From contig OY776132.1 in the NCBI GenBank assembly GCA_963675135.1, positions 65,546,350 to 65,610,349 on the forward strand: a stretch of 64,000 bases of DNA, written 5' to 3'. A program made the position numbers and the translations under genes. The DNA is from Galeopsis tetrahit. Taxonomy: Eukaryota; Streptophyta; Magnoliopsida; Lamiales; Lamiaceae. Under the pieces are notes generated by a model. That model made no database searches. It was not told where the DNA came from and saw only the letters and a list, made by a program, of their open reading frames with translations. Position 1 is the stretch's first letter. Every line of letters starts with the position of its first letter. Below are positions 49,601 through 61,390 of the stretch, piece after piece.

Positions 49601-50406
49601 GGAGGCAGCCTCCTGCTTTCTCTTTTCTGTCCTTGAAGACAGCTTTCTAAACATCACCTTTTGTGCAGGAAAAGGCTTTGGCTTTGCTTGGAGATGGGTG
49701 TAATGAGCAAATCTTTCCAAGAGCAGACTGGCTCTTGTGCAAAATTGGAGTCTTCCTTCAACCACCACCTTGTGGTGCTTCATCTCCTTAAACTTAAATT
49801 TTTCATTCATCATCTTGTCAGAATGAAATTTTTCCAGTTGAACTTGACTCTCTTCTCAGCAGAGTCAATCACAGCAGCCATCACTCTCAACTTAGGCATA
49901 CTGATTTGTTCAACACTCCCTGAGTGGCTTAACAGACTTTTTACAACGCAATCAAACAAGTGTCTGTAAGGAAGCTTTAAAGTGTTCTTGTTCTGAGCAC
50001 TTACAAGTTTCTTTGGTTCTATCATCCAAGAGTAGTAGAACTCCTGATCATCTCCTTCCTTGTACAATTCTGGATTCTGGCCTTCTGATGGTAGCCCAAA
50101 GCTAGCATCTATATCCTCTGCAGTGAAGATGATGGAGTGTTGGCTTTCTTCATCTTCATCTTCTTCAGCATATGTGAGCTTGGTGCACACATCTCCCTTT
50201 TTCCCTTTCCATCTGAGATGGGCAAAGAATTCTGCCATGAATGGATTCAGGCATGAATCAGGCTTGGTGCCAAGGAACTTTTCTAGCCCTGCCTCCCTCA
50301 GCCATTGGAGGACTTGTTGAACTTCTGTGTCTGGGCTATCAAAGGCTACCAGCTTTTCAAACCAAAGGGAATTTGGGTTGCTAAGATAAGAGAAATCAAT
50401 GTCCAA

Positions 50407-51140
50407 GGAGGAATCATTGAAGTCTACAAGCTCTTCTCTCTTGATCTTAGGTGCTATGGATAATATGAGAGATTGGTAGGTTTTTTTTTTTGGAAAGGAG
50501 TTGCAGGTTTGAGAGTTTGAAGAAAATCTTAAGGGTTTTTTGAAATTTTGAGTGCGTAAGGATGGTGGTGAAAACTGAGGAGTTTATATATGTGGGGAGT
50601 TTATTAACCGTTGGTTAAAAGAAACTAACCGTGGGTAATAAGTATGACCAATTGGATAATGTGTGGTAATGGGATTGAGGCGGTTTGATGGAAGTTTAAT
50701 GCAAATTAATGGTCTTGATGAAGGCTCAAGAATTCATGAAATCCCAATTAAGATTTTTGCATTAAATGCTGATTTGCCTTTTTGGTGGTAAAAATCTTTA
50801 TAGCACACTCCATCCTAAAATGGCCTACTCTTAGACCAAGAAACCTCTTAAATGTCTAATCAATTCTAAAAATAGCAATGATTATCTAATTAACTCGGAC
50901 AAACATCCTGAGGTGTGCTTTGGTTTCTGTGTAGGTCAAACTGCCTGATGAACTTGCCTGAGTGGGTCCCAAAGTTGCTGACTGGGTCCCACTTGGACAA
51001 ATCCCCTGACCAACATTGCTGAACATCATAGGGACAACCTTGCTGAGTTTCCCTCTTTGGCTGACAGCTTCAGTGAGGTTGGTCAACTTTGCTGAAGTTC
51101 AACTTTGATGAACTTCCCCCTTCATATGAGCTTTCTTTCC
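50407..51140 (-). other. Untranslated gap between pol and the third ORF of the Sirevirus
   Basis: On the minus strand this separates the end of pol from the env-like ORF. A run of eleven A (minus) near 50480-50490 lies just before the third ORF. In Sireviruses the third ORF may be expressed by splicing, and an acceptor could lie here, but I cannot fix one. Confidence 0.45.
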
Positions 51141-54100
51141 TCATTTTTCCATCTTGCCTGGATCAAGTAACCCCAATTCAGCTGACAATTCCAAGAACCT
51201 TGCTTCAGCTAGAGGCTTGGTCAAAATATCAGCTTTTTGCTTATCAGTGTGAATTTTGACAAGCTTGATATCTTTCTTCTCCACATGATCCCTTATGAAA
51301 TGATGCTTGATGTCCACATGCTTGCATCTGGTGTGGAGCACTGGATTCTGTGAGATGGCAATTGCACTATTGTTGTCACAGAATATTGGCACTTCATTTG
51401 TGATGACTTTGTAGTCTCTAAGTTGTTGCCTGAGCCAAAGTATCTGAGCACAACAACTTCCAGCTGCAACATATTCTGCTTCAGTTGTTGAAGTTGCAAC
51501 TGTATTCTGCTTCTTGGAGAACCATGAGATAAGCTTGTTGCCCAAGAATTGACATGTTCCAGAGGTGGATTTTCTGTCAATTCTGCATCCTCCATAATCA
51601 GCATCTGAATATCCAGTGAGCTCAATGTTGTCATCAGCTGGATACCACAATCCAAGATTCTCAGATCCCTTGAGATATCTTAGGATTCTCTTGGCAGCAT
51701 CAAGATGGCTCTTCTTTGGATTTGCCTGAAATCTTGCACACACTCCAACTGCAAATGTGATGTCAGGCCTGCTTGCAGTGAGATATAGCAAGGATCCTAT
51801 GATTCCCCTGTAGTTAGTGGAGTTTGTTGACTCTCCACCTTCATCAGGATCCATCTTCCAGTTAGTATTCATAGGAATTCTGACTGGCTTGCTTGTAGCA
51901 CATCCAAATTTTTTGATCATGTCCCTTGTGTACTTGGCCTGATTGATGAATATCCCCTTCTTTGATTGAGTGACCTGAAGTCCTAAGAAGAAATTCATCA
52001 ATCCCATCATGGACATTTCAAATTTGCTCTGCATGAGTTTGGAGAACTTTTCACACATCTTCTCATTTGGAGATCCAAATATAATGTCATCCACATAGAT
52101 TTGGACTAACAAGATATCATCTCCTTCACAGATTCTGAACAGAGTTCTGTCAACAGTGCCTTTGACAAAACCATGATCTAGAAGAAACTGTGATAAGGTG
52201 TCATACCAAGCTCTTGGAGCTTGCTTTAAGCCATAGAGGGCTTTCTTCAATCTGTACACCTTGTTTCCTTCCTCAAAGCCTGGGGGCTGTTCAACATAAA
52301 CTTCTTCTTTGAGCACCCCATTGAGAAATGCACTCTTCACATCCATTTGATACACTTTGAATTTCATGTGAGCTGCATATGCTAAGAAGAGTCTGATTGC
52401 TTCAAGTCTGGCCACTGGAGCAAAAGTCTCATCATAATCAATCCCTTCAGATTGACAATATCCTTTGGCCACCAGTCTTGCTTTGTTCCTCACAATGATG
52501 TCATTTTCATTTTTCTTATTTTTGAACACCCATTTGGTTCCAATGACATCTTGATGAGTTGGCCTATCCACCAGCTCCCATACTTCATTTCTGGTGAACT
52601 GGTTCAGCTCTTCTTGCATGGCTATGATCCAGTTGGTGTCTTGTAGTGCTTCCTCAATATCTCCTGGTTCTATTTCTGAAAGAAAACAACAAAACAAGGC
52701 ACTTTCTCCATGAAACCTTCTAGTTTTGATCCCTTCACTTGGGTTACCAAGTATCAGGCTAGTTGGGTGGTCTTGCAACCAAGTCCTTCTAGACCTGATC
52801 CCTTCAGGAGGATTGTCCTCGTCTGAGGTTGGATCACTAGACTCATTAAATTCAGGAAAATTAATTGAAGGATCAAGCTCAGGATCATATTCAGGGGTAT
52901 TGTCCTCATTGTCAGATGAGTTGACATTTTCATTGGTTCCCCCTTGAATATTGGATCCATTAACTACCTCAGCATTGCCTGCTTCTTCATTGGTAGTTGT
53001 TACCTGGTTTTGAACTGGGATTGGATCAATCAGTTCAATATCACCTTCAGGTTGGTTGGCTCCTGGTTGATTGCCATCAGGTAGGTTGTCCAGTTTTTGA
53101 CAATCATGAAGTTCAGGCTGGGTAACATCTACAAACACTGTCTCCTTGCTTTGAAGCCTTAATCTGGTTGTTCTTTGTGTTATCTCATCAATATTCAGGT
53201 TTCTATCCCTGAACTCATTAATAGACTCATCAAACACAACATGAGGTGTTTCTTCCACAATAAGGGTTTTGCAATTGTAAACTCTGTAAGCTTGGCTGAC
53301 TTGTGAATATCCAACAAATATTCCTTCATCAGCTTTGCTGTCAAAAGCTTTCAATTGCTCCTTCCCATTATTATGAATGAAACACTTACAACCAAATATG
53401 TGAAAATAAGCAACAGTGGGCAATCTACCTTTCCATATTTGATATGGGGTTTTACCTTGTCCTTTGGTGATTAAGGACCTGTTTTGAGTGTGACATGCAG
53501 TGCTAATGGCTTCAGCCCAGAACCTTTTAGGCAGTTTGGATTCAGCAATCAATGTTCTTGCTGCCTCTTTCAAGGTCCTGTTCCTTCTTTCAGCAACCCC
53601 ATTTTGTTGAGGTGTTCTTGCTGCTGAAGTTTCATGTGTGATGCCATTCTTGCTGCAGTACTCATTGATGTATGAGTTTATGAACTCAGTGCCTTTGTCT
53701 GATCTGATCTTGACAATACTTAGGCCCTTTTCATTGCTCAATCTCATCATCAATTCTGGTAACTTGACTTGGGTCTCCTTTTTGTTCAGCAAGAATACTA
53801 CCCAAGTGTACCTGGAAAAATCATCAACAACAACTAAAGCATATTTTCTTCCATTTATACTTACTGGGATTATTGGCCCAAATAAATCCATATGCAGTAG
53901 TTGAAGAACTCTCTCAGTTGAGATGACAGGCTTTCCTTTGAATGAAGCTTTGATCTGCTTTCCTTCCTGACATGGCTGGCATATGTGTTCTTTGGTGAAC
54001 ACTTGATTTGGCAGCCCTTTAACTAGAGAGTTTCTTGCAATCTTGTTGATGGTTTTGAAGTTCAGGTGATTCAGTCTCTTGTGCCACAGCCAGCTTTGCT

Positions 54101-54536
54101 CACTTGTGCTTTTGGCAACAAGACAAACTGGTTCAGGGGTTTTGCTCCAATCTGCAAAATAGACATTTACCTTTCTCACCCCTGTTAGTAGTACCTGTTG
54201 TGTTGATTTGTTCTTGATAGTACATTCATTTGGTGCAAATTCAACACAAAAACCTTTATCACAGATTTGACTTATAGACAGCAAGTTATATTTTAGGCCT
54301 AGGACATATGAGACATCAGTAATTTTAACACTACCAATGTTTAATGTACCATAACCTCTTGTGATCCCTTGAGAGCTGTCTCCAAAGGTTACTGAAGGAC
54401 CATCCTTTTCAATGAATTCTGAGAGAAGCTCTTTATTCCCAGTCATGTGTCTTGAACATCCACTGTCCAAGTACCATGCTGTTTTCTTGTTGATGCTTAT
54501 CTTCTTCTTGTGGTCCTTGCAGCCCTGCAAAGTCAA
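51141..54536 (-). CDS. Sirevirus pol (protease, integrase, RT, RNase H)
   Basis: An open frame of 1131 residues. Order: aspartic protease with [13 protein letters not shown] near residue 25; GAG-pre-integrase ([15 protein letters not shown]) near 150; integrase with HMDLFGP near 215, SDKGTEF near 278 and the following [14 protein letters not shown]; Copia RT with [19 protein letters not shown] and the catalytic YVDDIIF near 812; RNase H with GYSDADYGG near 977 and [11 protein letters not shown]. This order (integrase before RT) is diagnostic for Copia. The frame overlaps the end of gag by four bases in -1 relation and has no ATG at its beginning, so it needs frameshifting or another recoding. 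All catalytic motifs look intact. Confidence 0.94.
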   Translation of the reverse strand: MTLQGCKDHKKKISINKKTAWYLDSGCSRHMTGNKELLSEFIEKDGPSVTFGDSSQGITRGYGTLNIGSVKITDVSYVLGLKYNLLSISQICDKGFCVEFAPNECTIKNKSTQQVLLTGVRKVNVYFADWSKTPEPVCLVAKSTSEQSWLWHKRLNHLNFKTINKIARNSLVKGLPNQVFTKEHICQPCQEGKQIKASFKGKPVISTERVLQLLHMDLFGPIIPVSINGRKYALVVVDDFSRYTWVVFLLNKKETQVKLPELMMRLSNEKGLSIVKIRSDKGTEFINSYINEYCSKNGITHETSAARTPQQNGVAERRNRTLKEAARTLIAESKLPKRFWAEAISTACHTQNRSLITKGQGKTPYQIWKGRLPTVAYFHIFGCKCFIHNNGKEQLKAFDSKADEGIFVGYSQVSQAYRVYNCKTLIVEETPHVVFDESINEFRDRNLNIDEITQRTTRLRLQSKETVFVDVTQPELHDCQKLDNLPDGNQPGANQPEGDIELIDPIPVQNQVTTTNEEAGNAEVVNGSNIQGGTNENVNSSDNEDNTPEYDPELDPSINFPEFNESSDPTSDEDNPPEGIRSRRTWLQDHPTSLILGNPSEGIKTRRFHGESALFCCFLSEIEPGDIEEALQDTNWIIAMQEELNQFTRNEVWELVDRPTHQDVIGTKWVFKNKKNENDIIVRNKARLVAKGYCQSEGIDYDETFAPVARLEAIRLFLAYAAHMKFKVYQMDVKSAFLNGVLKEEVYVEQPPGFEEGNKVYRLKKALYGLKQAPRAWYDTLSQFLLDHGFVKGTVDRTLFRICEGDDILLVQIYVDDIIFGSPNEKMCEKFSKLMQSKFEMSMMGLMNFFLGLQVTQSKKGIFINQAKYTRDMIKKFGCATSKPVRIPMNTNWKMDPDEGGESTNSTNYRGIIGSLLYLTASRPDITFAVGVCARFQANPKKSHLDAAKRILRYLKGSENLGLWYPADDNIELTGYSDADYGGCRIDRKSTSGTCQFLGNKLISWFSKKQNTVATSTTEAEYVAAGSCCAQILWLRQQLRDYKVITNEVPIFCDNNSAIAISQNPVLHTRCKHVDIKHHFIRDHVEKKDIKLVKIHTDKQKADILTKPLAEARFLELSAELGLLDPGKMEK

Positions 54537-57016
54537 AATTTAGGTACCCTTTGAGTGTTGGGTCCTAGAGGGTTAGCTGTACCTTTTGGAATCCAAATCT
54601 GCCTGATAACTCTGATTGACTCAAAGTGACTGACTTGGTTTCCATTTACATCTACATACACAGTTTGACCCTTAAATGTCTTGGGTGATCTCTGTGTATA
54701 AGTGTTAGCCTTGTAAGTTTCAGGAGAATTAGTGAATTTCTTTGGGACATTTCTCCTGAAGTTATTAGGCTTAGGTGCAGCTTGGTAAGACTTTTGGGAA
54801 TAAGGTTTTGGATGGCCTTTTCCATTTGGCAAATAAGGTCCAGGCTTCCTGAATGTTTTATACCTATCAGAGGGGATTGGCCTTAATCCATTCAGTTGAG
54901 GTTGCCTCATTTGAGTTGGCCTTTTCTGAACAGGTTTTGGACAACTCCTCTGATGATGATTCAGATAGGTTGACCTTCCATTGGTTCTACCTTTCTGAAC
55001 CTCATTCCTCCTGTAAGCAATGCCTTTAACCTTTTCCAAAGGTATGGGTTTAGGTACATTGTTCACTTGAGTTGGTATAAAACTTCTTTTACCTTTATCC
55101 TTGATCAGTGGTTGATTTACTTCTATTTCATTTTGTTGTGCCACTGATCTTACAAAAGTCATCTTAGAATTGCTTGATGAAGCAATGCTAAGACCAGGTG
55201 AGGGTTCAAATGGATTATAGCCTAATCCACCCTTTTGAGCAAATGGTCTTTGGAATCCTTGAATCTCCTCTATTGCCTTAGCAGATTTGTTCAAGGCAGA
55301 CATTTTCATTTTTAAGCTCCCCTCACTTAATTTTAGAGTATCAAATTCACTTGAGAGATTGTCAAATTTTGCTTGAAGAATTCTAAGATCAAAATCCTTT
55401 TTCCTAAAGGCCAGCTCTTGATCATCAATCAACTTTTGTTGTTCAGAGACTTTGAGAGACACTTCCTCAAGTTCTCTCACAATCTGCTGATACAACTCAG
55501 TTGATTTAATGTCAAGCTCAGGTTCAGGAAGGTTGGGAGTTTGAGCTTTCGAATTCAGTAGCTCATTTTCTCTAAGTGCTATATTGCATACTTCTCTTAG
55601 TCTGGTGAAATCCTCAAATAGGTTTACAAAGTTGAGTTTTAAGGGGATCTCACTGGACTCATGTGTGTTAATTGAAGAACTGAAAGAACTAGAAGATGAA
55701 CATACCTCATCATTTTCAAGTGCCATTTGACAGTCATCATCACTGTCACTGTTGGAGAATAGTCCATCATCAGAAGAGTAGACACTCTCTTCACTAGCTG
55801 AATCTCCAGCTACCATAGCCTTCCTGCTGTTCAGCCTCTTGTCTCTTTTGTTCTGCCTTTCCTTTCTTTCTTTGGCACTAAGGTCAGGACAATCATACTG
55901 AAAGTGACCCTTCTTCTGGCAGTTGTAACACACATCTTCATCATCATTCTTCTTGCTTGAGGACTCCTTCCTCCTTGATGATGATGGTTCACCTTTGCTG
56001 AATTTCTTTCTATCAGCATATCTGTCTTCTTTCTTTTCATCAGAGACTTTGTCCTCTGATTTATGTTCAGGAGAACTGAATCTTCTTCTGGTTCTGTTAT
56101 CTTGGTAGAACTTCTTGTATCTACCAAATCTGGAGTTGAGCTTCTCAAATCTTCTAGCCATGAGTGCCAGCTCCTCCTTTATTTCAGATTTTGAAACAGA
56201 TTGAGAGGACCTTTGAGTAATCTTCTTTTCTGTTTCAGCAGCTTTGAAGGCAACACCTTTGTTTGAGGAGGATGGCTCTTCATGCACCTTGTTTCTGTTG
56301 AGATCAAACTCATATGCCTTGAGTTCAGAAAATACTTGCTGCATTGGCATGTTGTCAAGATTGCTAGTATTTTGCATCATGACAGAGTATATATCCCACT
56401 TGGATGTGAGACTTCTTAAGATCTTCAAGGCAACTTCTCTTTTGGCATAGAACTTGCCAAGAGAGTTTATCTCATTCATGATGTCAGTGAACCTGCCATC
56501 AAGATGATCAATAGTTTCATTGGCTTCCATAGAGAATTGTTCATATTTTTGGATAGCCACTTGAAGTTTGTTCTCCTTGATCTTTTGGGTACCTTCACAC
56601 ATAAGTGCTAAGGTATCCCAAATCTCTTTTGCTGATGTGCAGTGATACACTCTTCCCATCACTGCATCTGGAATAGTCTGGTACAGTGTGTTCATTGCAA
56701 TGTAGTTCAGGTTGTGCCTTTTTCTTTCCTCAGCTGTAAAGTCATCTTCATCCTTTGGCAGCAACTCCCTTGGATCTGCTTTCTGAGCATCAGTGAGCTT
56801 GGGATTTGCTTTGGTGAATGTGAAGGGCCCTCTGGTGATGACTTTAAGCATCTCATCATGCTGACAAGCAAGATGTGCTCTCATCCTGATCTTCCAGAAA
56901 TCATAGTTCTCAATTGAGAACATTGGCAGTTTGTGATGAGAAATATGGTTGACTTGGTTTGGACCCATATTGTTGATGGTGTTGACAGCATCTCCTGGAA
57001 CTGCATTGTTAGCCAT
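54533..57016 (-). CDS. Sirevirus gag
   Basis: 827 residues from an ATG 127 bases beyond the primer-binding site. The N-terminal third has the Copia gag (UBN2/DUF4219-like) region, with [39 protein letters not shown] and [18 protein letters not shown] knuckle [14 protein letters not shown] is near residue 365. A coiled-coil-like stretch follows, and the C-terminus is basic and Pro-rich. Such a long C-terminal extension is usual in Sireviruses. It forms the capsid-like particle. The frame ends in TGA overlapping the first codons of pol. Confidence 0.93.
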   Translation of the reverse strand: MANNAVPGDAVNTINNMGPNQVNHISHHKLPMFSIENYDFWKIRMRAHLACQHDEMLKVITRGPFTFTKANPKLTDAQKADPRELLPKDEDDFTAEERKRHNLNYIAMNTLYQTIPDAVMGRVYHCTSAKEIWDTLALMCEGTQKIKENKLQVAIQKYEQFSMEANETIDHLDGRFTDIMNEINSLGKFYAKREVALKILRSLTSKWDIYSVMMQNTSNLDNMPMQQVFSELKAYEFDLNRNKVHEEPSSSNKGVAFKAAETEKKITQRSSQSVSKSEIKEELALMARRFEKLNSRFGRYKKFYQDNRTRRRFSSPEHKSEDKVSDEKKEDRYADRKKFSKGEPSSSRRKESSSKKNDDEDVCYNCQKKGHFQYDCPDLSAKERKERQNKRDKRLNSRKAMVAGDSASEESVYSSDDGLFSNSDSDDDCQMALENDEVCSSSSSFSSSINTHESSEIPLKLNFVNLFEDFTRLREVCNIALRENELLNSKAQTPNLPEPELDIKSTELYQQIVRELEEVSLKVSEQQKLIDDQELAFRKKDFDLRILQAKFDNLSSEFDTLKLSEGSLKMKMSALNKSAKAIEEIQGFQRPFAQKGGLGYNPFEPSPGLSIASSSNSKMTFVRSVAQQNEIEVNQPLIKDKGKRSFIPTQVNNVPKPIPLEKVKGIAYRRNEVQKGRTNGRSTYLNHHQRSCPKPVQKRPTQMRQPQLNGLRPIPSDRYKTFRKPGPYLPNGKGHPKPYSQKSYQAAPKPNNFRRNVPKKFTNSPETYKANTYTQRSPKTFKGQTVYVDVNGNQVSHFESIRVIRQIWIPKGTANPLGPNTQRVPKF

Positions 57017-57142
57017 TTCAATGGATGTAATATAAGATGAACACAGATAAAATTTTCAGAAATTTGGATCAGTTCAGTGACCACAGAAAATTTGATTTTG
57101 AAAATCAGTTGGATTTTCAGAAGCAGTGGTCTATGAACCCCT

Positions 57143-57154
57143 GCTCTGATACCA
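57143..57154 (-). other. Primer-binding site of the Sirevirus element
   Basis: Minus strand 'tggtatcagagc', two bases after the 5' LTR, matching initiator-Met tRNA. Confidence 0.92.
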
Positions 57155-57156
57155 CG

Positions 57157-58769
57157 TGTTGGTCCTTGGTGGAGTATAACACAAGTGTATGGGGGGGGGG
57201 GGGAATGCACTTGTGTATGCAAATTCTTTTCTTTTTAACAAAACTGGTCTTATCAGGCAGGTTGTCTTACAACTGGCCTGAGTGTGATATTTGATAGATA
57301 CTTATCCTACTGATTACTATTGAGTGATCAGTTGGCTAGATATCTAAAAGAGTTGCTAAGTGCGGAATGTGGTTGGCCTTTGACTTAAAGAAATACTCCA
57401 AGTTAATTTCTGAAAAGACAGTTATCAGGGACTTTGTCCAAAACAAATTTTCTCACTTACTAGAGTTTGTTCTTTGAAAATTGTTTGAATATGAATGCAA
57501 TAAAGAATGCAGTAAGTAAGAGACACACAAGTTTATAGTGGTTCAGAGACTCAAGCTCCTACATCCACTTTCCCTGATTGAACAGGATAATTCCTTCACA
57601 ATGGAATTAGCTTGTTTTATAGTGCCAAGGTGCACTGATCAACAACACTCTCTTAGTGTTTTGATCCCTAGGATAATCTGAGTCCTAGTGCTCAATCTCA
57701 CTAAGTTAAGACTGTGTTTCACTCTAACAGTCCTTAACTCCTCACTTCTACAACAAACACTCTCTTCACTAAATGAGATAAGGTTTGAGGTTTGGTTCCA
57801 ACTAGTAGAGATATCCTTTACAATGAGAACAGATGTAAAGGCTTAGGATATCTCAATGCTAAGCTAGGATGTTTACAAAGAATGGCTTAGCTAATTTGAA
57901 GTGATTCAGGAAACTTGGGATTCTTGTGAATAGCTTGGTTTCCTTTGAAAGCTTAATATGAGTTTGATAGCTTGTAGTTGGATATTGAATCCCTTTGATC
58001 ACTTCTGTTTATATAGACATATTTGAACAACTATCCGTTGGAGAGATAGCAATTCAAACATGTCTATTTGCAGCACCATTGAAACGGCTAAGAAGCTTGA
58101 CTTCCTTTTATCCACTGTGTAAAAGGGCTCTTCAATGGTTGCTTGAATGAATGTGTTGACTTCTGAAAAATGCGGCTGAGATGACTTGTGACAGTTTCCA
58201 AATAAGCACACTTCCCAAGGTTGATTTGTGGCAGAATCTACACTCAACCAACGGTCAGATGGGACAAGCTCCCTGAACATTCTTGCTGCTGTTTTAGAAT
58301 GTTCCAACATTCATTCAATGCTTCACTCTTTAATGCTCTAAGTCTTCAATGCTTGGTTCAGGCATGATTGGCAATAAATGCTTCATTGAATGTGTCTTCA
58401 GTAAGCTTTTGACATTCAATTCTCTTGGTCATTTGTACTTCAACTGTCTTGATCTTTTGCATTTATGAGCACAGCTTTAGTGTTCTTGATCTCTTCAGCC
58501 CGGTTGTCCACTTGGTCAGCTGTCCTGATGCTTCAGCAACTTTGGCCTCAAGACTCAATACCTATCAAGCTTTCTAACATATAGCATTGGACAACTATCC
58601 TGAACTCTAAAATCTCACAACATTTCTGAGATTTTTAACTTAAGCATTCTACATACTCAAGTGTTCTGGGACAACTTGCCTGAACAATAACTTGAGCATA
58701 TCTCAACTAATTTGTACATCATCAATCAGGGGTTTTGGTATCTAAATCAAAATCATTTTATTCCCAACA
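57157..58769 (-). repeat. 5' LTR of the Sirevirus element
   Basis: 1613 bases, nearly identical to 39646-41254. The differences noted are about eight substitutions, two single-base indels and the G-run length. Confidence 0.95.
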
Positions 58770-59030
58770 AGTATGTTGACATTTAATTCCTGTTCGATTC
58801 ACTATATTAGTCGAGAAGCTAACACTAAAGCTCATCGACTCGCTAGGGTTGCTAGGACATTCCCGAGTCTCCAAGTGTGGTACGACCCTCCAACATTTGT
58901 GGTGGGCGTATCGAATGGTATTTGCAGTTGTCAATAAATTGAGATTTTGAATTAAAAAAAATATATAGATTATAATTATAGGTATTATGTTGATCAATCT
59001 ATATATACATATATAATAGTGAGTAATAAA

Positions 59031-59845
59031 TGTTGGATCCGGTTTACGCCGTGTAAACTGCAATATCAAAAATATCAGAATAAACAGAAAAAACACAGAA
59101 TACCTCAAATAAGTCGAGTCAAGGGAATCCCTTTTCCCGCAGAACAGAATACGCCCAGGACAGTGCTCGACTGTTACGGCGTTCCGTTCCCAAAGGTAAA
59201 ACGACTTTCACTTCCTATACAGTAGCACCACTGTATAAGAAGTATCGGCGAACGTACTTAGATACGAACTGAACACTCTTCGGATATGAATCCGTCACAA
59301 GAAAGAACAGTGTAAGGCTTTCGGGAGCTCAGTACACTGTGTAGGGACGAGAGGAGAGTAGAAAGGTTGAGGGGAGAATTTCAGCGTTAGGATGTATGAG
59401 GGAAGAGTCTGATATTTATAGGCAGAAGAAACCCTTGGAGGGAGAGGGAAAAACGCGTGGGCCCAGGCCCGATTCTTGGGAATATATCGCGAAAATATCG
59501 CAGCGGTTGAGATAATATCTCGCACGTGGATAAGTCTTGAAGAATGAATCTTGAAGACCAAGTTTGAGACTTCCAGATTATTCTGGAACATTCTTGAAGT
59601 AGTTCGAATGGGCCGAGCCCATTCCCCACATTCTCAAACTTCCAAGTTGAAACTCTTCAACTTCAACAATTAATTTCTCACTCACCTTAACTCGGTTTTG
59701 AGATATTAAATATACCACGTTCATCTACTCCGCGAGTAGATCGACTATGTCACGTTCAATTATTTCTTAATTAACGTTTAGTCCGTCTAATTAATTAAAT
59801 TAGACAAGGGTGTCAAAACCCAATTAATTCCCATTAATTCCAACA
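59031..59845 (-). mobile_element. Solo LTR
   Basis: 815 bases with ends TGTTGGATCC...TTCCAACA, flanked by ATAAA at 59026-59030 and 59846-59850. There is no primer-binding site, coding region or second LTR next to it, so it is the product of LTR-LTR recombination. On the minus strand 'ctataaatatc' (59411-59421) looks like its TATA box, which sets the orientation. The family is not identified; it differs from the other LTRs in this window. Confidence 0.9.
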
Positions 59846-59850
59846 ATAAA

Positions 59851-60858
59851 TATAATTGTTACAATTTACAGCCAATACCTCTCTGCCCTCACGACAAACG
59901 ACATGTCATGATGCACATTTTTTTGAATACTATATGATGACTTGTTGACATTTGTCAATAATGCACTTGACATATATATGTATGATACCATCATACAATA
60001 TAATTTTTTCATATATTATATATTAAAATAAATAAGAAAAGATATAATAAGCTGGAAAGCACCGAAGCAGCGTTTCAATTTCTTTTACAGAGAACCTTCC
60101 TCCAACAGAAAGTAAGATTAAGGTTAAAAAAAATTATTTATCTTTTTTTTTTTCATTACTTTTGCCCCACCACAATTTCAATTTACTATCTTTTTCTTTA
60201 GCCTCTATTGTCTCCTTATTGAGTTTAAATTTCGTAAAAATGAATTGAGAATTTGGGGGTAATTGTATTAATTAATTCTTATAATATTGTTGTATTGTGT
60301 TATAGAAGAAATTGAGATTTTTTTTTTTTTTTTTTTATAATATTGGAATTACAATTATTAATAATTTAATTGTAGATTTATAGTTCATTATAAATTGTTA
60401 GTTCAAGCTACATGTTTAATTATCATGATCTTTTTTGGATAATTGAGTGATATAGCTGAGGTATCACTTTCACAGCACACCGAGCATTTAATATTTTGAT
60501 TTTATAAAAATAAGTACTAGTTCATGATTTAATTTTAAAATTTTGTTTCCTAATTTATTGTTATATTACTACTAATTGGATCGAAAATCCTCACTAATCT
60601 TGGCATTGAACTGATACTTCAGTTACTCCATTTGCCCAATTTTAATTAAAAATATTACTAATTCATTTGGTTTAACATTAAAATAGTAACCGTCCACAAA
60701 TTCATGAGTCAACCCCATGCAAATTTTGATATTTAATTTTGTGTTTTCTTTTCTCTATTAATTATAGTAATACCCAAATAACAGTACTCAAGTGGTCTGA
60801 AACTGCTCCAATTTAAGCCACAAGGATTTTTCTTATTTGAAATCGTAAATTATTATTA
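59851..60858. other. AT-rich intergenic DNA
   Basis: No gene, RNA or element recognised; a T-run near 60319-60336 is the only notable point. Confidence 0.4.
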
Positions 60859-61146
60859 CTCCCTCCATTTTATAAAGTTTGTAGCATTTTTGTATAAAAT
60901 TAAGAAACATATTCTTTTGACACATTTATTTCTTATTAATTTTTTTATTTTTCTTCGATCTCTTTTTTCTTTTCTTTTTCCACCTTTTTTCACTCTTCCT
61001 TTGACCTTTCTATCATTAATATATTTTCAAAAAAATAAATATTAATAGAGGAGTTTAAAAAGATCATTGATAAAAATAAAAAAAGCGACAAATATTTTAA
61101 AACAAAATTTAAATCAAATGCGATAAATTTTATAAAACGGATGGAG
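60859..61146. mobile_element. Stowaway-like MITE
   Basis: Ends 'ctccctccattttataaagtttg' and inverse 'aaattttataaaacggatggag', with TA on both sides (60857-60858, 61147-61148). 288 bases, non-coding. Confidence 0.85.
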
Positions 61147-61148
61147 TA

Positions 61149-61388
61149 TAATTAATTAATTAAAATATAATTAGGTGGGATAGATTCTCCACAACAATGC
61201 CTCCACCTGAAGAAGAGAGGACCCATTCCGTACGATCTGATGTGCCCACTTCACAATTCTCATGGGGACACCCACCCTTACTTTTCATTTTCAATTATTT
61301 ATTACTTAAACAAGTGGATCGCAATGAGATGAAGAGCAAGGGTAAAAAATCGCCAAAGTTTTTTTTTTTTTTTTAACAGCAAAAATGA
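61149..61388. other. Spacer between MITEs
   Basis: No gene seen; contains a short GC-richer part near 61200-61270. Confidence 0.4.
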
Positions 61389-61390
61389 TA

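Larger units (their letters stand above)
41572..50406 (-). pseudogene. Env-like third ORF of the Sirevirus, frameshifted and split
   Basis: Three open pieces on the minus strand. 50406-49810 (198 codons) has a folded-looking domain with LWFEKLVAFDSPDTEVQQVL. 49813-46580 (1077 codons, last ~19 from the CACTA end) is low in complexity, rich in acidic residues, Ser, Pro and Lys, with repeated NLPEIQPSLPESQ-like phrases, an Asp run and coiled-coil-like helices. 42513-41572 (313 codons) lies beyond the CACTA insertion and is basic, ending in a globular-looking part. Pieces 1 and 2 are in -1 relation at an ATGATGA overlap; pieces 2 and 3 are in phase across the CACTA site. No ATG opens piece 1; an in-frame ATA lies at 50457-50455. 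Sirevirus third ORFs are called env-like, but function is unproven, and I see no convincing signal peptide or membrane segment here. Confidence 0.75.
39646..58769 (-). mobile_element. Sirevirus-type Copia retrotransposon with env-like ORF
   Basis: 19,124 bases (15 kb without the CACTA guest), flanked by AGTAT at 39641-39645 and 58770-58774 within LINE ORF2. On the minus strand the order is 5' LTR (58769-57157), primer-binding site, gag, pol, third ORF, polypurine tract, 3' LTR (41254-39646). A large gag with a zinc knuckle, Copia domain order in pol (protease, integrase, RT, RNase H) and a long env-like ORF after pol define the Sirevirus (SIRE) group. About eight substitutions separate the two LTRs, so insertion was recent. 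gag and pol are open; the third ORF is not. Confidence 0.95.
32595..58937 (+). pseudogene. LINE ORF2 (endonuclease, reverse transcriptase, RNase H), broken and split
   Basis: Pieces in order: APE-type endonuclease at 32595-33668 (begins MIVLSLNCRGLGQPA, with ICFGDFND and APVSDHNLI); reverse transcriptase in 33690-34962 ([58 protein letters not shown]); connection domain up to 35276. After the Gypsy-like insertion it resumes in phase at 38438 with the zf-RVT region and an RNase H domain (IKLNVDAAFF, GEAMSLAEAL, LVETDAKLVADAV). After the Sirevirus insertion the last 54 codons follow at 58775-58937 (REANTKAHRLAR). Defects: a frameshift near 33645, stops at 34333, 34438 and 34540, a frameshift near 34955. 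It cannot encode a working protein. Confidence 0.88.
31448..58964 (+). mobile_element. L1-type LINE with RNase H, split by two LTR elements
   Basis: The element starts just after 'atagattat' (31439-31447) and ends in an A-rich tail at about 58954-58964, followed by 'atagattat' again (58965-58973), a plausible target-site duplication. It carries ORF1 and ORF2 of plant L1 type. Taking out the two LTR insertions with one duplication each leaves about 5.2 kb, a normal size. The left end has two tandem copies of a 26-bp unit (31450-31475, 31476-31501). ORF2 has several stops and frameshifts, so the copy is dead and older than its guests. Confidence 0.88.

Noticed and set aside
46590..49703. Several plus-strand frames opposite the env-like ORF
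   Set aside because: Antisense shadows, Ser/Phe/Leu-rich as expected from the composition of the minus-strand ORF.
59461..59520. 'tatatcgcgaaaatatcgc' in the solo LTR, similar to the GATATATCGC element
   Set aside because: Short match inside a well-bounded LTR; no inverted ends nearby.
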